A stretch of DNA of 64,000 nt, taken from RGIG529 sp050950425 (GTDB lineage Bacteria > Bacillota > Clostridia > Oscillospirales > Oscillospiraceae). Below the pieces are notes generated by a model. It was given only the letters and a program-made list of their open reading frames with translations. It did not search any database and was not told the DNA's origin. The position numbers and the translations under genes are program-made. Numbering within the stretch: position 1 is the first letter of the stretch; every line of letters starts with the position of its first letter. Below, one piece after another: positions 32,037 to 40,955 of the stretch. The stretch is from positions 124,001 through 188,000 of the forward strand of contig JBMNHO010000001.1 in assembly GCA_050950425.1 (NCBI GenBank). The letters run 5' to 3'.

Positions 32037-32989
32037 AGACGGAAGGGAAAGGAAACGTGCTTCCGCCCAGCGAGATCAAACGGGTGAAGGGGCTGGGCTG
32101 CTTGCAGGACAAGCGGTTTGACGACGTGTTTAATGTTCGTGTGATCACTCGCAACGGGAAGATCACAGCGAGGGAGCAGATGGCCGTTGCCGAAGGGGCG
32201 CTGCGGTACGGCTCCGGCGAGATTACGATGACGACCCGTCTGACCCTCGAAATTCAAGGTGTGCCCTACGACAAGCTAGAAGAGCTGTTTGCCTTTCTTG
32301 CTGAAAACGGGCTGGAGACAGGAGGAACAGGGGCGAAGGTGCGTCCCGTGGTGTCCTGCAAGGGAACCACTTGCCAATATGGGCTGATCGACACCTTCGC
32401 GCTTTCAGAAAGGCTCCATCGTCAGTTTTATCAAGGGTACCGTGACCTAGTGCTGCCCCATAAATTTAAAATTGCGGTGGGCGGATGCCCCAACAACTGT
32501 GTCAAGCCGGATCTCAACGACATTGGCATTGTGGGGCAGAAAGTCCCCAAAATCAATGACGAGACCTGTCGCCGCTGCAAGGTTTGTCAGGTGGAAAAAG
32601 GATGTCCCATGAAGGCTGCGAAGGCAGCGGACGGGCAGATTACAATCGATCCGGAGGTGTGTAACCACTGCGGACGGTGCATCAAAAATTGTCCCTTTGG
32701 CGCGGTACAGGAGGAAATGGCTGGCTATCAAATTTATATCGGCGGCAGATGGGGAAAAAAGGTCGCAAGGGGAAGGGCGCTTAAAAAAATAGTCCAGACA
32801 GAGGACCAGGTTGCGGAGATGGTAGACCGCACCATTATGCTGTTCCAAAAGGAAGGGCAGAAGGGAGAACGGCTGTCAGACACCATCAACCGGCTTGGCT
32901 TTGCATACTGTGAGGACAAGCTGTTAAACGGAGCGATCAACCGGGAACCGACAGCAGAAAAGCAGAGGACAGGGGGAAAAACATGCTGA
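32024..32989 (+). CDS. siroheme/[4Fe-4S] sulfite/nitrite-reductase-type protein with ferredoxin domain
   Basis: A 321-residue small sulfite-reductase-like protein. It has one ferredoxin-like half (ITRNGKITAREQMAVAEGAL), a siroheme-cluster Cys set in SCKGTTCQYG and GGCPNNCVKPD (C-x5-C ... C-x3-C), and two [4Fe-4S] ferredoxin motifs (CRRCKVCQVEKGCP and CNHCGRCIKNCP). This layout is that of single-subunit anaerobic sulfite reductases or related siroheme oxidoreductases. Coupled with the upstream persulfide-type reductase it suggests sulfite or sulfur reduction. The ATG lies 13 bases inside the upstream gene after AGAAGGAGG, and its stop overlaps the next gene. Confidence 0.88.
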   Translation: MHTVKTEGKGNVLPPSEIKRVKGLGCLQDKRFDDVFNVRVITRNGKITAREQMAVAEGALRYGSGEITMTTRLTLEIQGVPYDKLEELFAFLAENGLETGGTGAKVRPVVSCKGTTCQYGLIDTFALSERLHRQFYQGYRDLVLPHKFKIAVGGCPNNCVKPDLNDIGIVGQKVPKINDETCRRCKVCQVEKGCPMKAAKAADGQITIDPEVCNHCGRCIKNCPFGAVQEEMAGYQIYIGGRWGKKVARGRALKKIVQTEDQVAEMVDRTIMLFQKEGQKGERLSDTINRLGFAYCEDKLLNGAINREPTAEKQRTGGKTC

Positions 32990-33978
32990 ATGCCAAAAGG
33001 GGGTTTGCGATGCTGCTGGCTGCTATGCTGCTGCTGTCAGCCGTTTCCTGCGGCGCCGGGGAGAAGAAGGAGGACACTTCGCCGGAAAGTGGAAGCGAGA
33101 CGGCCTTTCTATATTCCTTTACAGACAGCGGCGGAACGTCTGTGACCCTATCGGAAAAGCCGAAAAAAGTGGCCGTTCTTTTTTCGTCTCTTGCAGATAT
33201 TTGGGTTACGGCCGGGGGAACAGTGGACATTACCGTGGGAGAATCCGTGGAGCGGGGGTTTGCGGATGCCGCTGCCGTGCTTGTGGACCCCGGCAGCGGC
33301 CATAACGCCATCGACCTTGAAACGCTGGTTGACGCAGAGCCGGACCTTGTCATCGGCACGGCGGATTATAAGGGCCAGACACAAGCGGTGGAAACCTGCC
33401 GGCAGGCAGGCATTCCCGCGGCTTTGTTTCGGGTGGAAAGCGTTGAGGATTATATCACGGTACTCAAGATATTCTGCGGCATAACAGAGAACGAGGGCCA
33501 TTATAATCAGTACGGCACCGCAGTCGCAACGCAAATCGACACGATATTGGACCGGGTGAAGCAGGCAAATGCAGACGCCCGAAACATCTTGTTTATCCGT
33601 GCCGGCTCCTCCGCAAAGTCCACAAAGGCAAAAACAGCAGAGGATCATTTCGCGTGTCTGATGCTGGATCAATTGGGTACGGTTAACATAGCGGACACGG
33701 AACATACCTTAGCAGGCACTCTCAGCCTGGAGACCATCATCGACCAAGCGCCGGATTATCTTTTCATTACGACGATGGGGGACGAAACCGCCGCAAAAGG
33801 CTACATGAATTCATTGCTGCAGGAGGAAGGGTGGCGGGAGTTGGACTGCGTGAAAGAGGGGAACTACTGCTATTTGCCCAAAGACTTGTTCCATTACAAG
33901 CCGAACGCGCGCTGGGCAGAGGCGTATGAATTCCTTGCCGCCATACTATATCCGGAGAATGTATCAAACCATGGGTAA
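32983..33978 (+). CDS. ABC transporter solute-binding lipoprotein (FecB/BtuF type)
   Basis: A 331-residue lipoprotein: signal peptide with lipobox AVSC (Cys about 23) and a class III solute-binding fold with the expected pattern (KKVAVLFSSLADIWVTAGG, LVDAEPDLVIGTADYKGQ, ETIIDQAPDYLFITTMGD). This family carries iron-siderophores, heme, cobalamin or related metal chelates; the ligand cannot be read from sequence. It is the first of three importer genes and overlaps the reductase gene by seven bases, tying import to the redox pair. Confidence 0.88.
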   Translation: MLNAKRGFAMLLAAMLLLSAVSCGAGEKKEDTSPESGSETAFLYSFTDSGGTSVTLSEKPKKVAVLFSSLADIWVTAGGTVDITVGESVERGFADAAAVLVDPGSGHNAIDLETLVDAEPDLVIGTADYKGQTQAVETCRQAGIPAALFRVESVEDYITVLKIFCGITENEGHYNQYGTAVATQIDTILDRVKQANADARNILFIRAGSSAKSTKAKTAEDHFACLMLDQLGTVNIADTEHTLAGTLSLETIIDQAPDYLFITTMGDETAAKGYMNSLLQEEGWRELDCVKEGNYCYLPKDLFHYKPNARWAEAYEFLAAILYPENVSNHG

Positions 33979-34960
33979 AAAAACGATAGGGACCTTTGTC
34001 ATACTGACGCTCCTTTTGCTGGCGGCGCTGTTTGGGGCGATGGCCTTCGGGAGCGTGGTTCTCCCCTCTCAAAGAATGCTCAATGCGTTTCAGGGCTCTG
34101 ACCATGTGGCGGAAGTGATTCTGTTCGAGCTGCGTCTTCCCAGAATGCTTGGGGCGGGGCTCGCGGGTGCGGGTCTTGCCGTGGCGGGGCTGCTGCTTCA
34201 AACAGTGACAGACAACGACCTGTGTTCTCCTAATATCATTGGGGTAAACGCGGGCGCGGGGCTTTGTGTCATGATTGTTCTATGCGTGGCGCCGGCCCTT
34301 TGGCGGCTTCTGCCTTTGGCGGCTTTTTTCGGCGCATTGGCAACGACCCTTGTTGTCCTGTCTGTTTCCTATTTGGGCAGAGACTATGAGCATAAATCAA
34401 CTTTGGTGCTTGCCGGCGTTGCTTTGTCAGCCCTGTTAAATGCCGGAATTTCTTTTCTTTCATTGAAGTACCCCGACGTGCTGTCGTCCTATGCGGCGTT
34501 TTCTGTGGGCGGTTTTTCCGGGGTTACCATGAAGCAGCTCCCGATTCCGGCGGGGATCATTGCCGTCGGCTTTCTGGCGGCATGGATCATGGCGCCGAAG
34601 ATCGGGCTTCTCTGCCTGGGGGATGAGATGGCCGAGACCCTTGGCATTCGTGTCCGGGCCATGCGCATGGCGGCGGTCGTGGTGGCCAGCGCTCTGTGTG
34701 CCGCTGTTGTGTCTTTTGCGGGGCTGCTGGGGTTCGCCGGGTTGATTGTGCCCCATATCGTCAGGCGTCTGACCGGGGCGGGCCTTCGGACAAACCTTCC
34801 CCTTGCAGCGCTGTGCGGCATGGTGGTCGTGATTTTTTCGGATCTTTTGGGTCGCGTTTTGTTCGCGCCGTGGGAGCTGCCGGCGGGGATTATCATGGCG
34901 TTTGTCGGGGCGCCGTTTTTCATCTATCTGGTCATAAGGCGGAGGAAAAGGTATGCTTGA
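33971..34960 (+). CDS. FecCD/BtuC-type ABC permease
   Basis: A 329-residue permease with about nine to ten TM helices and family motifs LRLPRMLGAGLAGAGLAVAG, DNDLCSPNIIGVNAGAGL, and SFAGLLGFAGLIVPHIVR. ATG at 33971 or 33959 is possible (GGAG is at 33953-33956); the later one is chosen to reduce overlap. Its end overlaps the ATPase gene by eight bases. It forms the membrane channel of the importer with its neighbours. Confidence 0.9.
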   Translation: MGKKTIGTFVILTLLLLAALFGAMAFGSVVLPSQRMLNAFQGSDHVAEVILFELRLPRMLGAGLAGAGLAVAGLLLQTVTDNDLCSPNIIGVNAGAGLCVMIVLCVAPALWRLLPLAAFFGALATTLVVLSVSYLGRDYEHKSTLVLAGVALSALLNAGISFLSLKYPDVLSSYAAFSVGGFSGVTMKQLPIPAGIIAVGFLAAWIMAPKIGLLCLGDEMAETLGIRVRAMRMAAVVVASALCAAVVSFAGLLGFAGLIVPHIVRRLTGAGLRTNLPLAALCGMVVVIFSDLLGRVLFAPWELPAGIIMAFVGAPFFIYLVIRRRKRYA

Positions 34961-35708
34961 GTGTTACGATGTTTCTGTGAGCTATAATAAGAAACGAGTG
35001 CTTGGCTCTGTTTCCTTCAGGGCGGAGCCGGGGCAGATCACCGTATTGCTGGGGAAAAACGGATGCGGAAAAACAACCTTGTTTCGGGCGCTTTCCGGCA
35101 ATCTGCGGTACAGCGGCAGCATTGTTGCCGATGGATGCCAAATCAGCGGCCTGCCCGCGCACAAGCGTGCAAGGCTTGTTTCGGTTATGCCCCAGGTGCT
35201 TCGAAGCCCGGATATAACGGTGTGCGATCTCGTTGCGTTTGGACGGCAGCCATATACAGGGATCAGCGGCGTCCTGTCTGCCAAGGATCGGAAAATCGTG
35301 CAGGATGCCATTGAAAAAACCGGGCTGTCCGCGCTGGCGCACACAAAGATCAGCCGGATTTCCGGCGGTGAGCGGCAAAAAGCGTTTTTTGCCATGCTGC
35401 TGGCACAGGACACGCCGAATTTACTGCTGGATGAGCCGGGAGCTCATTTGGACGCCAAATATATGAACAGCATGTTCCGCTTTTTGAACGAAGAAAAAAA
35501 CAAAGGGAAAACCGTTGTTGCCGTTCTCCATGACATCAACGGAGCGGTGGAAATCGCCGATCAAATCGTGGTGATTCATAACGGCCGAACGATGTTTTGC
35601 GGGACGCCTGCCGACTTTTGTCTCAGCTGTGTGGCTGAGGAGGTATTTGGTCTTCGAAAGTTCACATGTGAACATGCGGATGGCACATCGATTCTCTTTT
35701 TTCGTTAG
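34953..35708 (+). CDS. FecE/BtuD-type ABC ATPase
   Basis: A 251-residue ATPase with Walker A LLGKNGCGKTT, signature RISGGERQKAFFAMLLAQDT, Walker B LLLDEPGAHLDAKY and H-loop VAVLHDINGAVEIAD. It completes a solute-binding/permease/ATPase importer. The ATG follows GGCGGAGGAAAAG. No terminator is obvious directly after it; the operon ends here and about 490 gene-free bases follow. Confidence 0.92.
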   Translation: MLECYDVSVSYNKKRVLGSVSFRAEPGQITVLLGKNGCGKTTLFRALSGNLRYSGSIVADGCQISGLPAHKRARLVSVMPQVLRSPDITVCDLVAFGRQPYTGISGVLSAKDRKIVQDAIEKTGLSALAHTKISRISGGERQKAFFAMLLAQDTPNLLLDEPGAHLDAKYMNSMFRFLNEEKNKGKTVVAVLHDINGAVEIADQIVVIHNGRTMFCGTPADFCLSCVAEEVFGLRKFTCEHADGTSILFFR

Positions 35709-36195
35709 AACATATGCAGGGGGCTTGCTTTCTGCGTGGAGTTTAGCCAAAACAATGTCACGTGTAAATGGAAAAACAAAAATGGTTTGCAAACGGGCCG
35801 GTCACGTTGAGTTTTTCGCATTTATAGACGGATTGGATATTGCGAAAAGGCAGATGTCCGCAAGGGGGAGATTTAGCGCGGCAAAGCTTTTGTTTTAGAG
35901 ACATGGGAATACTTTTTTTTATTTTGGGAAAAGTGGTGAGTAACAGACTCCGCTTGACGGATTGAATTTAAATTTTAAAGCAATGTTCGTTCAAAGTATG
36001 TCGTTCTCTGAACGTCAAATGGTTTGCTCTCCTTTTTACGATTGAAAAACGAATCCGGTGACAAAATAGGGCAAGGATACTATCTTTTACATTTTGGATA
36101 AACGCATAAACGATTTCCTGCGGGCAAAGATATGATCGGGATGCGAATCCTGAAAACAAAGATCCAAACCGGATCAGAAAAAGGAGATTGACAAC
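35709..36195. other. gene-free stretch upstream of the SASP gene
   Basis: No supported gene. It should carry the forespore (sigma-G type) promoter of the SASP gene; a GATACTA element at about 36075 resembles a sigma-G -10 box, but I could not pair it convincingly with a -35 element. Confidence 0.4.
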
Positions 36196-36396
36196 ATGGC
36201 TAGATCTAACGGCAACCGTGTGATGGTTCCCGAAGCAAGAGAAGCTTTGAATAAGTTTAAAATGGAATCCGCCAATGAAGTAGGCGTTACTTTGAATCAG
36301 GGTTACAATGGTCACCTGACGTCCCAGCAGGCCGGCTCCATCGGCGGGCAGATGGTCAAGAAAATGATCGCTGCTTACGAAAACGGTCTGAAATAA
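36196..36396 (+). CDS. alpha/beta-type small acid-soluble spore protein
   Basis: A 66-residue SASP that coats DNA in the dormant spore. The family core is clear: ALNKFKMESANEVGV, with the germination-protease cleavage region around FKMESANEVG, and GHLTSQQAGSIGGQMVKKMI in the C-terminal half. AAAAAGGAG lies before the ATG. Monocistronic, followed by a hairpin. Its presence shows that the organism forms, or descends from, endospore formers. Confidence 0.95.
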   Translation: MARSNGNRVMVPEAREALNKFKMESANEVGVTLNQGYNGHLTSQQAGSIGGQMVKKMIAAYENGLK

Positions 36397-36403
36397 ACCT
36401 GCT

Positions 36404-36448
36404 GTTCCCCCTTGCCCCGGGCAGTTCATTGCCAGGGCGGGGGGGAAC
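36404..36448 (+). terminator. hairpin after the SASP gene
   Basis: GTTCCCCCTTGCCC (36404-36417) pairs with GGGCGGGGGGGAAC (36435-36448) through G-U wobbles. The following bases are CCC then TTT, so it is a GC-rich hairpin with a weak tail. Confidence 0.65.
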
Positions 36449-36490
36449 CCCTTTCCGGGCGTTTTGTACTTAGATCGGGAAAAGAAAAAA

Positions 36491-36539
36491 CATCAGCGAA
36501 AGGGGGCGAACTCAAAAAGTCCGCCCCCTTTCGCTGATG
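36491..36539. repeat. 18-bp perfect inverted repeat (hairpin)
   Basis: CATCAGCGAAAGGGGGCG (36491-36508) and its reverse complement (36522-36539) flank a short loop that can add an ACT/AGT pairing. It is flanked by A-rich sequence on both sides, with no T tract downstream. Confidence 0.8.
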
Positions 36540-36559
36540 GAAAGAAAATGAGAAAAAGT

Positions 36560-36587
36560 AAAAAACAAAACAACTGTTTTGTTTTTT
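36560..36587. terminator. A/T-rich inverted repeat
   Basis: AAAAAACAAAACA and TGTTTTGTTTTTT form a 13-bp perfect stem ending in T's on either strand; may terminate transcription in both directions, between the SASP and DUF1273 genes. The following 36588-36813 holds no gene. Confidence 0.6.
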
Positions 36588-36813
36588 CGAATGTGAATGA
36601 GACTGATATCTCAAAAAGACACCGCTGCGTCTCAAACAGAGATGCCACAATGGACGTTTGAACGACTAAAATTCGACATCGTTCTACAAAATAAGAAAAA
36701 ACAAATCATCCGCCCCTGCGAACGAGAAGAAAAAACAGAACCAAAACAAACGTGTCCCCTTGTCGGCTGCATATGTCCCCTTAACGGCTGTTTTCAAAGA
36801 CTTTGGTCTTTTA

Positions 36814-37302
36814 TTATAAAAAGACGATGGAGACGCCTTGTGTTTTGGCGTAACGCACGGTATACGCTGTCCCGCTTTTTTCACTGCGCAAAAAACAGAT
36901 GCAGTGGGCGCTGGCATCCACAAGACGTCTGTTCCGGCGGAACATACACGAAGGGTCGTATTCTTCCGATACATAAGTCACTTGGTCGGCGCTCCGTTTA
37001 ATGGCTTCATATGCCAAAAAGTCCTGACGGGGCCATCTGTCAGCCTGACCCCTGTGAGGGAGCATCAGAACCAAGGAGAGAGCGGGGTGCGTTGTTTTCA
37101 AGCGCAACACCGCACGGGCGGCCAGCGTGTCGAAACCCAAAGCGCCGCCAGCGAAAAAACAGGTGACTCCATTTTCGGCCATATTGCAGATGGCCTGCTC
37201 CAAGCGAAAGAGAAACGTAGGGTCATTCGGCAAAACCCGATGGCCAGTGAAGCAGCAGACGTGTTCTCGATCCGGCGGGGCAAATTGTACTCGTTCCTCC
37301 AT
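36814..37302 (-). CDS. SLOG-family (DUF1273-like) protein
   Basis: A 162-residue protein with the SLOG/DUF1273 pattern: VCCFTGHRVLPND near the N terminus, CFFAGGALGFDTLAARAVL (nucleotide-binding Gly-rich loop), LVLMLPHRGQADRWP, and a closing SEKSGTAYTVRYAKTQGVSI. The superfamily binds nucleotide-derived ligands; in Bacillus the related YpsA affects cell division and stress. The ATG at 37302 is preferred; an in-frame TTG at 37326 would add eight residues. Monocistronic, divergent from the secreted amidase gene. Confidence 0.85.
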   Translation of the reverse strand: MEERVQFAPPDREHVCCFTGHRVLPNDPTFLFRLEQAICNMAENGVTCFFAGGALGFDTLAARAVLRLKTTHPALSLVLMLPHRGQADRWPRQDFLAYEAIKRSADQVTYVSEEYDPSCMFRRNRRLVDASAHCICFLRSEKSGTAYTVRYAKTQGVSIVFL

Positions 37303-37535
37303 ACTGCCATCCCCATTTGACTGCAAAGATATTTAAACGATACCACATCGCAGCCAAAGATGCAAGAGAATAGGTGTGATTTTTTGATTTAAATGTATGG
37401 AACGAATCTTATAGGCTTGACATCGAAATTTTCAGGAGGGGCGTACCAAAACGACTCCTTTCTTGGCAGGCAAGGAAAAAGGTGGTATACTGTCGAAACA
37501 AAGAAAGTTGGGCGGATTGCGGCAGAGGAGGGCGT

Positions 37536-39230
37536 ATGAAAACAAAGCGGTGTATACGGTATATCCGGATGGGACTGATGATCGGGCTGATGACGGCTCT
37601 TTTCCCTGTTTATGCATGGGCCAGAGAGGAAAACAGCCGAAACACATGGGTTTTGGCCTCGCCGGGGCGGCAGGAACAGATCCAAACCGTGGCGGAAGGG
37701 TTTTTAGAGCGCCGGGCGCTGATGGAGTGGATGTATCAGGAAGAGGATTTGACGCCGTATTTGCTGGATGGAGGAACGTCGGAACACCTGCGGTTTTTTT
37801 TGAACCGGACAGAGTTGTTCAAAGACTTTCGAAAAGAAAACGGCGTGCGCAGGGAGAACTTCAACGTAAGATATACCTTTGGAAAGGTTTCTTATCAGGC
37901 AACAGACGGCACATATTTTGCCAATGTAACGGAAGAAGTGACATACCACATATTGGATGCTCCGGATGACGCCATGGAGACATATATTGCCACAGAGTTT
38001 CAAGTGGTCTTCAAAGAAACGGAAAAGGGGTTCCGGGTCGCCGATGTATATGACCCCGAGGACTGGTTCACAGCGGAGTATGAAGATAAGGAAGTTGATT
38101 GCGACGCGCTGTTAAAAGACTACACGGGGGACGCGAGAGTGGCGGCGAAGACCGTTTCAGAGCCTGTGCAAGAGGAAAGGCCCCGGATGCAGGACATGTC
38201 CGACACAGCCCTTCCAAGCACGGGTGCTTATCGGGTTAATACATATCGGCCGTATCGGCCGATGGATGCCATTTACTATGCTTATACATATTCGGCCAAC
38301 GACGGCAATCAAAACATGTATTACAACCCTCACTTTTATTGGCACAGTCAGGCAGACTGTATTAATTTTGGCTCTCAGTGTGTCTGGGCGGGACTGAGCG
38401 GCAGCAACGACGCCGTCTCCATTCAAAGCCACGCCGCGCCTATGGATGCCGGCGGTTCTTGGCAGTGGTACGGGCGGGAGGCAAGTGACAGCAACGTGAG
38501 TTATATCACCTGGCGCAGCAACACATACTTCAATCGCTATATGGAACACATGAATGCGGTCGACAACAAAGAGTCAGGGGTGCTGTCCAAAATCATTGAA
38601 TTGTCGGTGGAAGAGGGGTCCGGCAACGGGGTGTTGGATGTAGAGCCGTTTGGCCTTCTTGGCGCTGTCATGCAGGTAAAAGGCGGGTCAACAGAGTATG
38701 GCCACGCTATTTTTATAGTGGGGATCAACCCCACCAAAGACACCTTTACACGAAACAACATTTATTTCTGCTCTCATACAAGCAACCGACGCAATGCCTG
38801 CCTGGGAGATTGGTTCCCAAACTGTCAAATTCGTGTGTTTGAGCCGCAGCTGTACCGGGAAGTGTCTTACTGCACCAACCCAGAGCACACATACAGCCGT
38901 GTGGCCGGCGGGGCAGACGCCACCTGCAATGAGTGCGGCTATGTGCGTCTGTTTATTGACCCGTATATGATCAAACCGGTTACCAAAGGAACGAGGAGCA
39001 CCATCGGCGGAACGGCCAACATTGCCTGCAGCGTGATGAAAATCACGGTCAAAACGCCCAGCGGAAAAAGTGCGGTTGTAAACACCACCAGCAACCAGCG
39101 CATTTGCCGCTGCTCATATACATTCCAAGAGTCTGGCTTGTATGAAATTACGATTTCCGGAACGGATAGGAGCAATGCGTATCAAGATAAAGTCACTCGC
39201 TCTGTGACATATACTGTGCGGGTGACCTGA
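37536..39230 (+). CDS. secreted putative amidase (Amidase_6-like) protein
   Basis: A 564-residue exported protein: signal peptide at about 1-31 (IGLMTALFPVYAWA), a beta-rich N-terminal half, then an amidase-like domain at about 245-420 opening with AIYYAYTYSANDGNQNMYYN and a DCINFGSQCVWAGL motif, which matches the DCTNFVSQ active-site pattern of Amidase_6. The catalytic His may lie in GHAIFIVGINP. The C-terminal about 110 residues form an Ig-like beta domain (STIGGTANIACSVMKITVKT). The ATG follows AGAGGAG. Probably acts on peptidoglycan or a surface peptide bond. Confidence 0.75.
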   Translation: MKTKRCIRYIRMGLMIGLMTALFPVYAWAREENSRNTWVLASPGRQEQIQTVAEGFLERRALMEWMYQEEDLTPYLLDGGTSEHLRFFLNRTELFKDFRKENGVRRENFNVRYTFGKVSYQATDGTYFANVTEEVTYHILDAPDDAMETYIATEFQVVFKETEKGFRVADVYDPEDWFTAEYEDKEVDCDALLKDYTGDARVAAKTVSEPVQEERPRMQDMSDTALPSTGAYRVNTYRPYRPMDAIYYAYTYSANDGNQNMYYNPHFYWHSQADCINFGSQCVWAGLSGSNDAVSIQSHAAPMDAGGSWQWYGREASDSNVSYITWRSNTYFNRYMEHMNAVDNKESGVLSKIIELSVEEGSGNGVLDVEPFGLLGAVMQVKGGSTEYGHAIFIVGINPTKDTFTRNNIYFCSHTSNRRNACLGDWFPNCQIRVFEPQLYREVSYCTNPEHTYSRVAGGADATCNECGYVRLFIDPYMIKPVTKGTRSTIGGTANIACSVMKITVKTPSGKSAVVNTTSNQRICRCSYTFQESGLYEITISGTDRSNAYQDKVTRSVTYTVRVT

Positions 39231-39259
39231 CCCATCAGGAGCATCGTTCAGGTGGATTT

Positions 39260-39303
39260 AAAAAGCGACGGCTTTGGGCAAATGTGCCCTGCCGGCGCTT
39301 TTT
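39260..39303 (+). terminator. terminator after the secreted amidase gene
   Basis: AAAAAGCG(A)CGGC...TGGGCA and TGCCC...GCCGGCGCTTTTT form a long stem with small mismatches and an AATG loop, ending in TTTTT. The 39304-39567 stretch after it holds no gene, only a GCCGCC/GGCGGC dyad at about 39381-39404. Confidence 0.85.
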
Positions 39304-39567
39304 GCTTTGATTTATCTCGGGTTTTCTGTTTCTAAAAAGGCGTGAGCACATGAGCAAATGGAAAAACATAAAGCATGCCGCCTTTTATTATGCGGCGAGG
39401 CGGCGCATCGTTAAAAAACAGCGCTGATCGATATCTGGGGAACGCATTGAAAAAAGCTGGATACGGGCAGGAAAAAAACGGGCGAGACCTACACATTTGC
39501 ATGAAAATATGATATGATAAATCGGATCAGAATGTAAAGTACGGGAAGCAAAGGAGAGACGACTCCA

Positions 39568-40935
39568 ATGATGAGAAAAATGAAGCAATGGGGCTTGTGT
39601 ATCTGCGCGTTCTGCCTGATGCTTTGCGCCGGCGGGTGCATGTTCAACACCGGAGAAAGTTTATACAGCCTGCCGCAAGCGCCGGAGGACTATCTGGATC
39701 TGCGAGAGCAGCTCGACCAGATCATTACGGGAGGCGCGGAATATGCGGCGCCTCAAAACGGCGCCAACACCCAGACGGTGCAGATGGTGGATCTGGACGG
39801 AGACGGCATCGGGGAAGTGATTGCCTTTTTCCGCGAGACAGGAAAAGAGCATCCCTTGAAAATTTATATCTTCCGCCAGACAGCAGAAGGGTACAAAAAG
39901 GCTGCCGTCATCGCAGGAGAGGGCACTGCGATCAACAGCATTGTTTACGGGGATATCACAGGGGACGACTGGTCGGAAGTGGTCGTTTCATGGCAGATGA
40001 GCGCCAAGGTGCAAAGTATGGCGGTTTATTCGTTGAAGCAGTTTGAAGTCGTGCAAATGATGCAGACGGAATACACGAAATATATCATGTCTGATTTAAA
40101 CAGAGACGGGAAGGCGGAAATCATAGCCCTCCATTTGGATACCAGCGAGACGGGCAGCCGGGCGAGCTATTATGCTTATGAAGGAGAGGCCTTGGTTTTG
40201 ATGGATTCCGCGCCTTTGTCTGTCGATGTTTCGGAAATCAGCAAGGTGAAGGCGGGGCTGCTATATGACGGAACACCCGCTCTGTTTGTAGACAGTCTTT
40301 TTCAGAAAGGCGGCATGGTGACAGACCTTTTAGCGATTGTGGACGGATCGTTCCAAAACATGACAATGGATCAAGAGTCGGGCACCAGCAGCGCAACCGT
40401 TCGGACATATGCCGTCTACTGCAGCGACCTGGATGGCGACGGCTATTTAGAAGTTCCGTCTCCTGAGCGCCTGCCCTATACGGGAAAGGCGTCCTCCGGC
40501 GGGGGAGCGGACGTGTCCTGGATCATCCATTGGAATTTATACGACAGGGAGGGGCTGGTCCGGCGTCTGGTGACAACGTATCATAACTACGCGGATGGGT
40601 GGTACCTTCGCTTGCCTCAAGCCTGGGTGGAGAAGGGGCTTGTGGTTTCCCGGGAAGATGTGGTAGCCGGGGAGCGGGTGATCGTGTTTTCCATGCGGAC
40701 AGGGACGGAGAGCTATCTGCCATTTTTAAAAATTTATAAGCTGACCGGGGCCAATCGGGAGGATCGGGCCAAGATAGACGGGCGTTTTCTGCTGCGGCGG
40801 GACAGCTCCGCTTCTGACACCCTTTACGTGGCAGAGTTTTTGAACGCAGACCGGACAGGGGCATATCATTTGGAACAAGAAACGCTTATAAGCCTGTTCC
40901 ATCTGATCCAGCCGGATTGGAATACGGAATCATAG
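39568..40935 (+). CDS. lipoprotein with FG-GAP/VCBS-like repeats, probable accessory of the following two-component system
   Basis: A 455-residue lipoprotein: signal peptide with lipobox CAGGC (Cys about 24), then a beta-propeller-like body carrying Ca2+-binding-type loops DLDGDGIGEVIAFF, DLNRDGKAEIIALH and DLDGDGYLEV, as in integrin-like FG-GAP/VCBS repeats. It ends only 20 bases before the response regulator gene, with the kinase next, so it may sense or present an extracellular signal for that system (inference). The ATG is the first of two after AAAGGAGAG. Confidence 0.8.
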   Translation: MMRKMKQWGLCICAFCLMLCAGGCMFNTGESLYSLPQAPEDYLDLREQLDQIITGGAEYAAPQNGANTQTVQMVDLDGDGIGEVIAFFRETGKEHPLKIYIFRQTAEGYKKAAVIAGEGTAINSIVYGDITGDDWSEVVVSWQMSAKVQSMAVYSLKQFEVVQMMQTEYTKYIMSDLNRDGKAEIIALHLDTSETGSRASYYAYEGEALVLMDSAPLSVDVSEISKVKAGLLYDGTPALFVDSLFQKGGMVTDLLAIVDGSFQNMTMDQESGTSSATVRTYAVYCSDLDGDGYLEVPSPERLPYTGKASSGGGADVSWIIHWNLYDREGLVRRLVTTYHNYADGWYLRLPQAWVEKGLVVSREDVVAGERVIVFSMRTGTESYLPFLKIYKLTGANREDRAKIDGRFLLRRDSSASDTLYVAEFLNADRTGAYHLEQETLISLFHLIQPDWNTES

Positions 40936-40955
40936 CCATCTAAGGAGGAAAGAAG

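Noticed and set aside
35629..35898. 89-codon frame after the FecE-type ATPase
   Set aside because: Starts inside the ATPase gene and has no ribosome binding site or recognisable domain.
36050..36195. Sigma-G promoter for the SASP gene (GATACTA at about 36075)
   Set aside because: No -35 element at the right spacing could be paired with it, so it was not called as a feature.
35968..36429. 153-codon minus-strand frame across the SASP gene
   Set aside because: It is antisense to the clear SASP gene and its hairpin.
36731..36800. Short direct repeat GTCCCCTT(G/A)(T/A)CGGCTG at about 36752 and 36775, considered as a CRISPR or plasmid iteron
   Set aside because: Only two imperfect copies and no further units; no cas genes anywhere in the window.
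36597..37001. 134-codon plus-strand frame upstream of and antisense to DUF1273
   Set aside because: Mostly antisense to the DUF1273 gene; composition unlike a protein.
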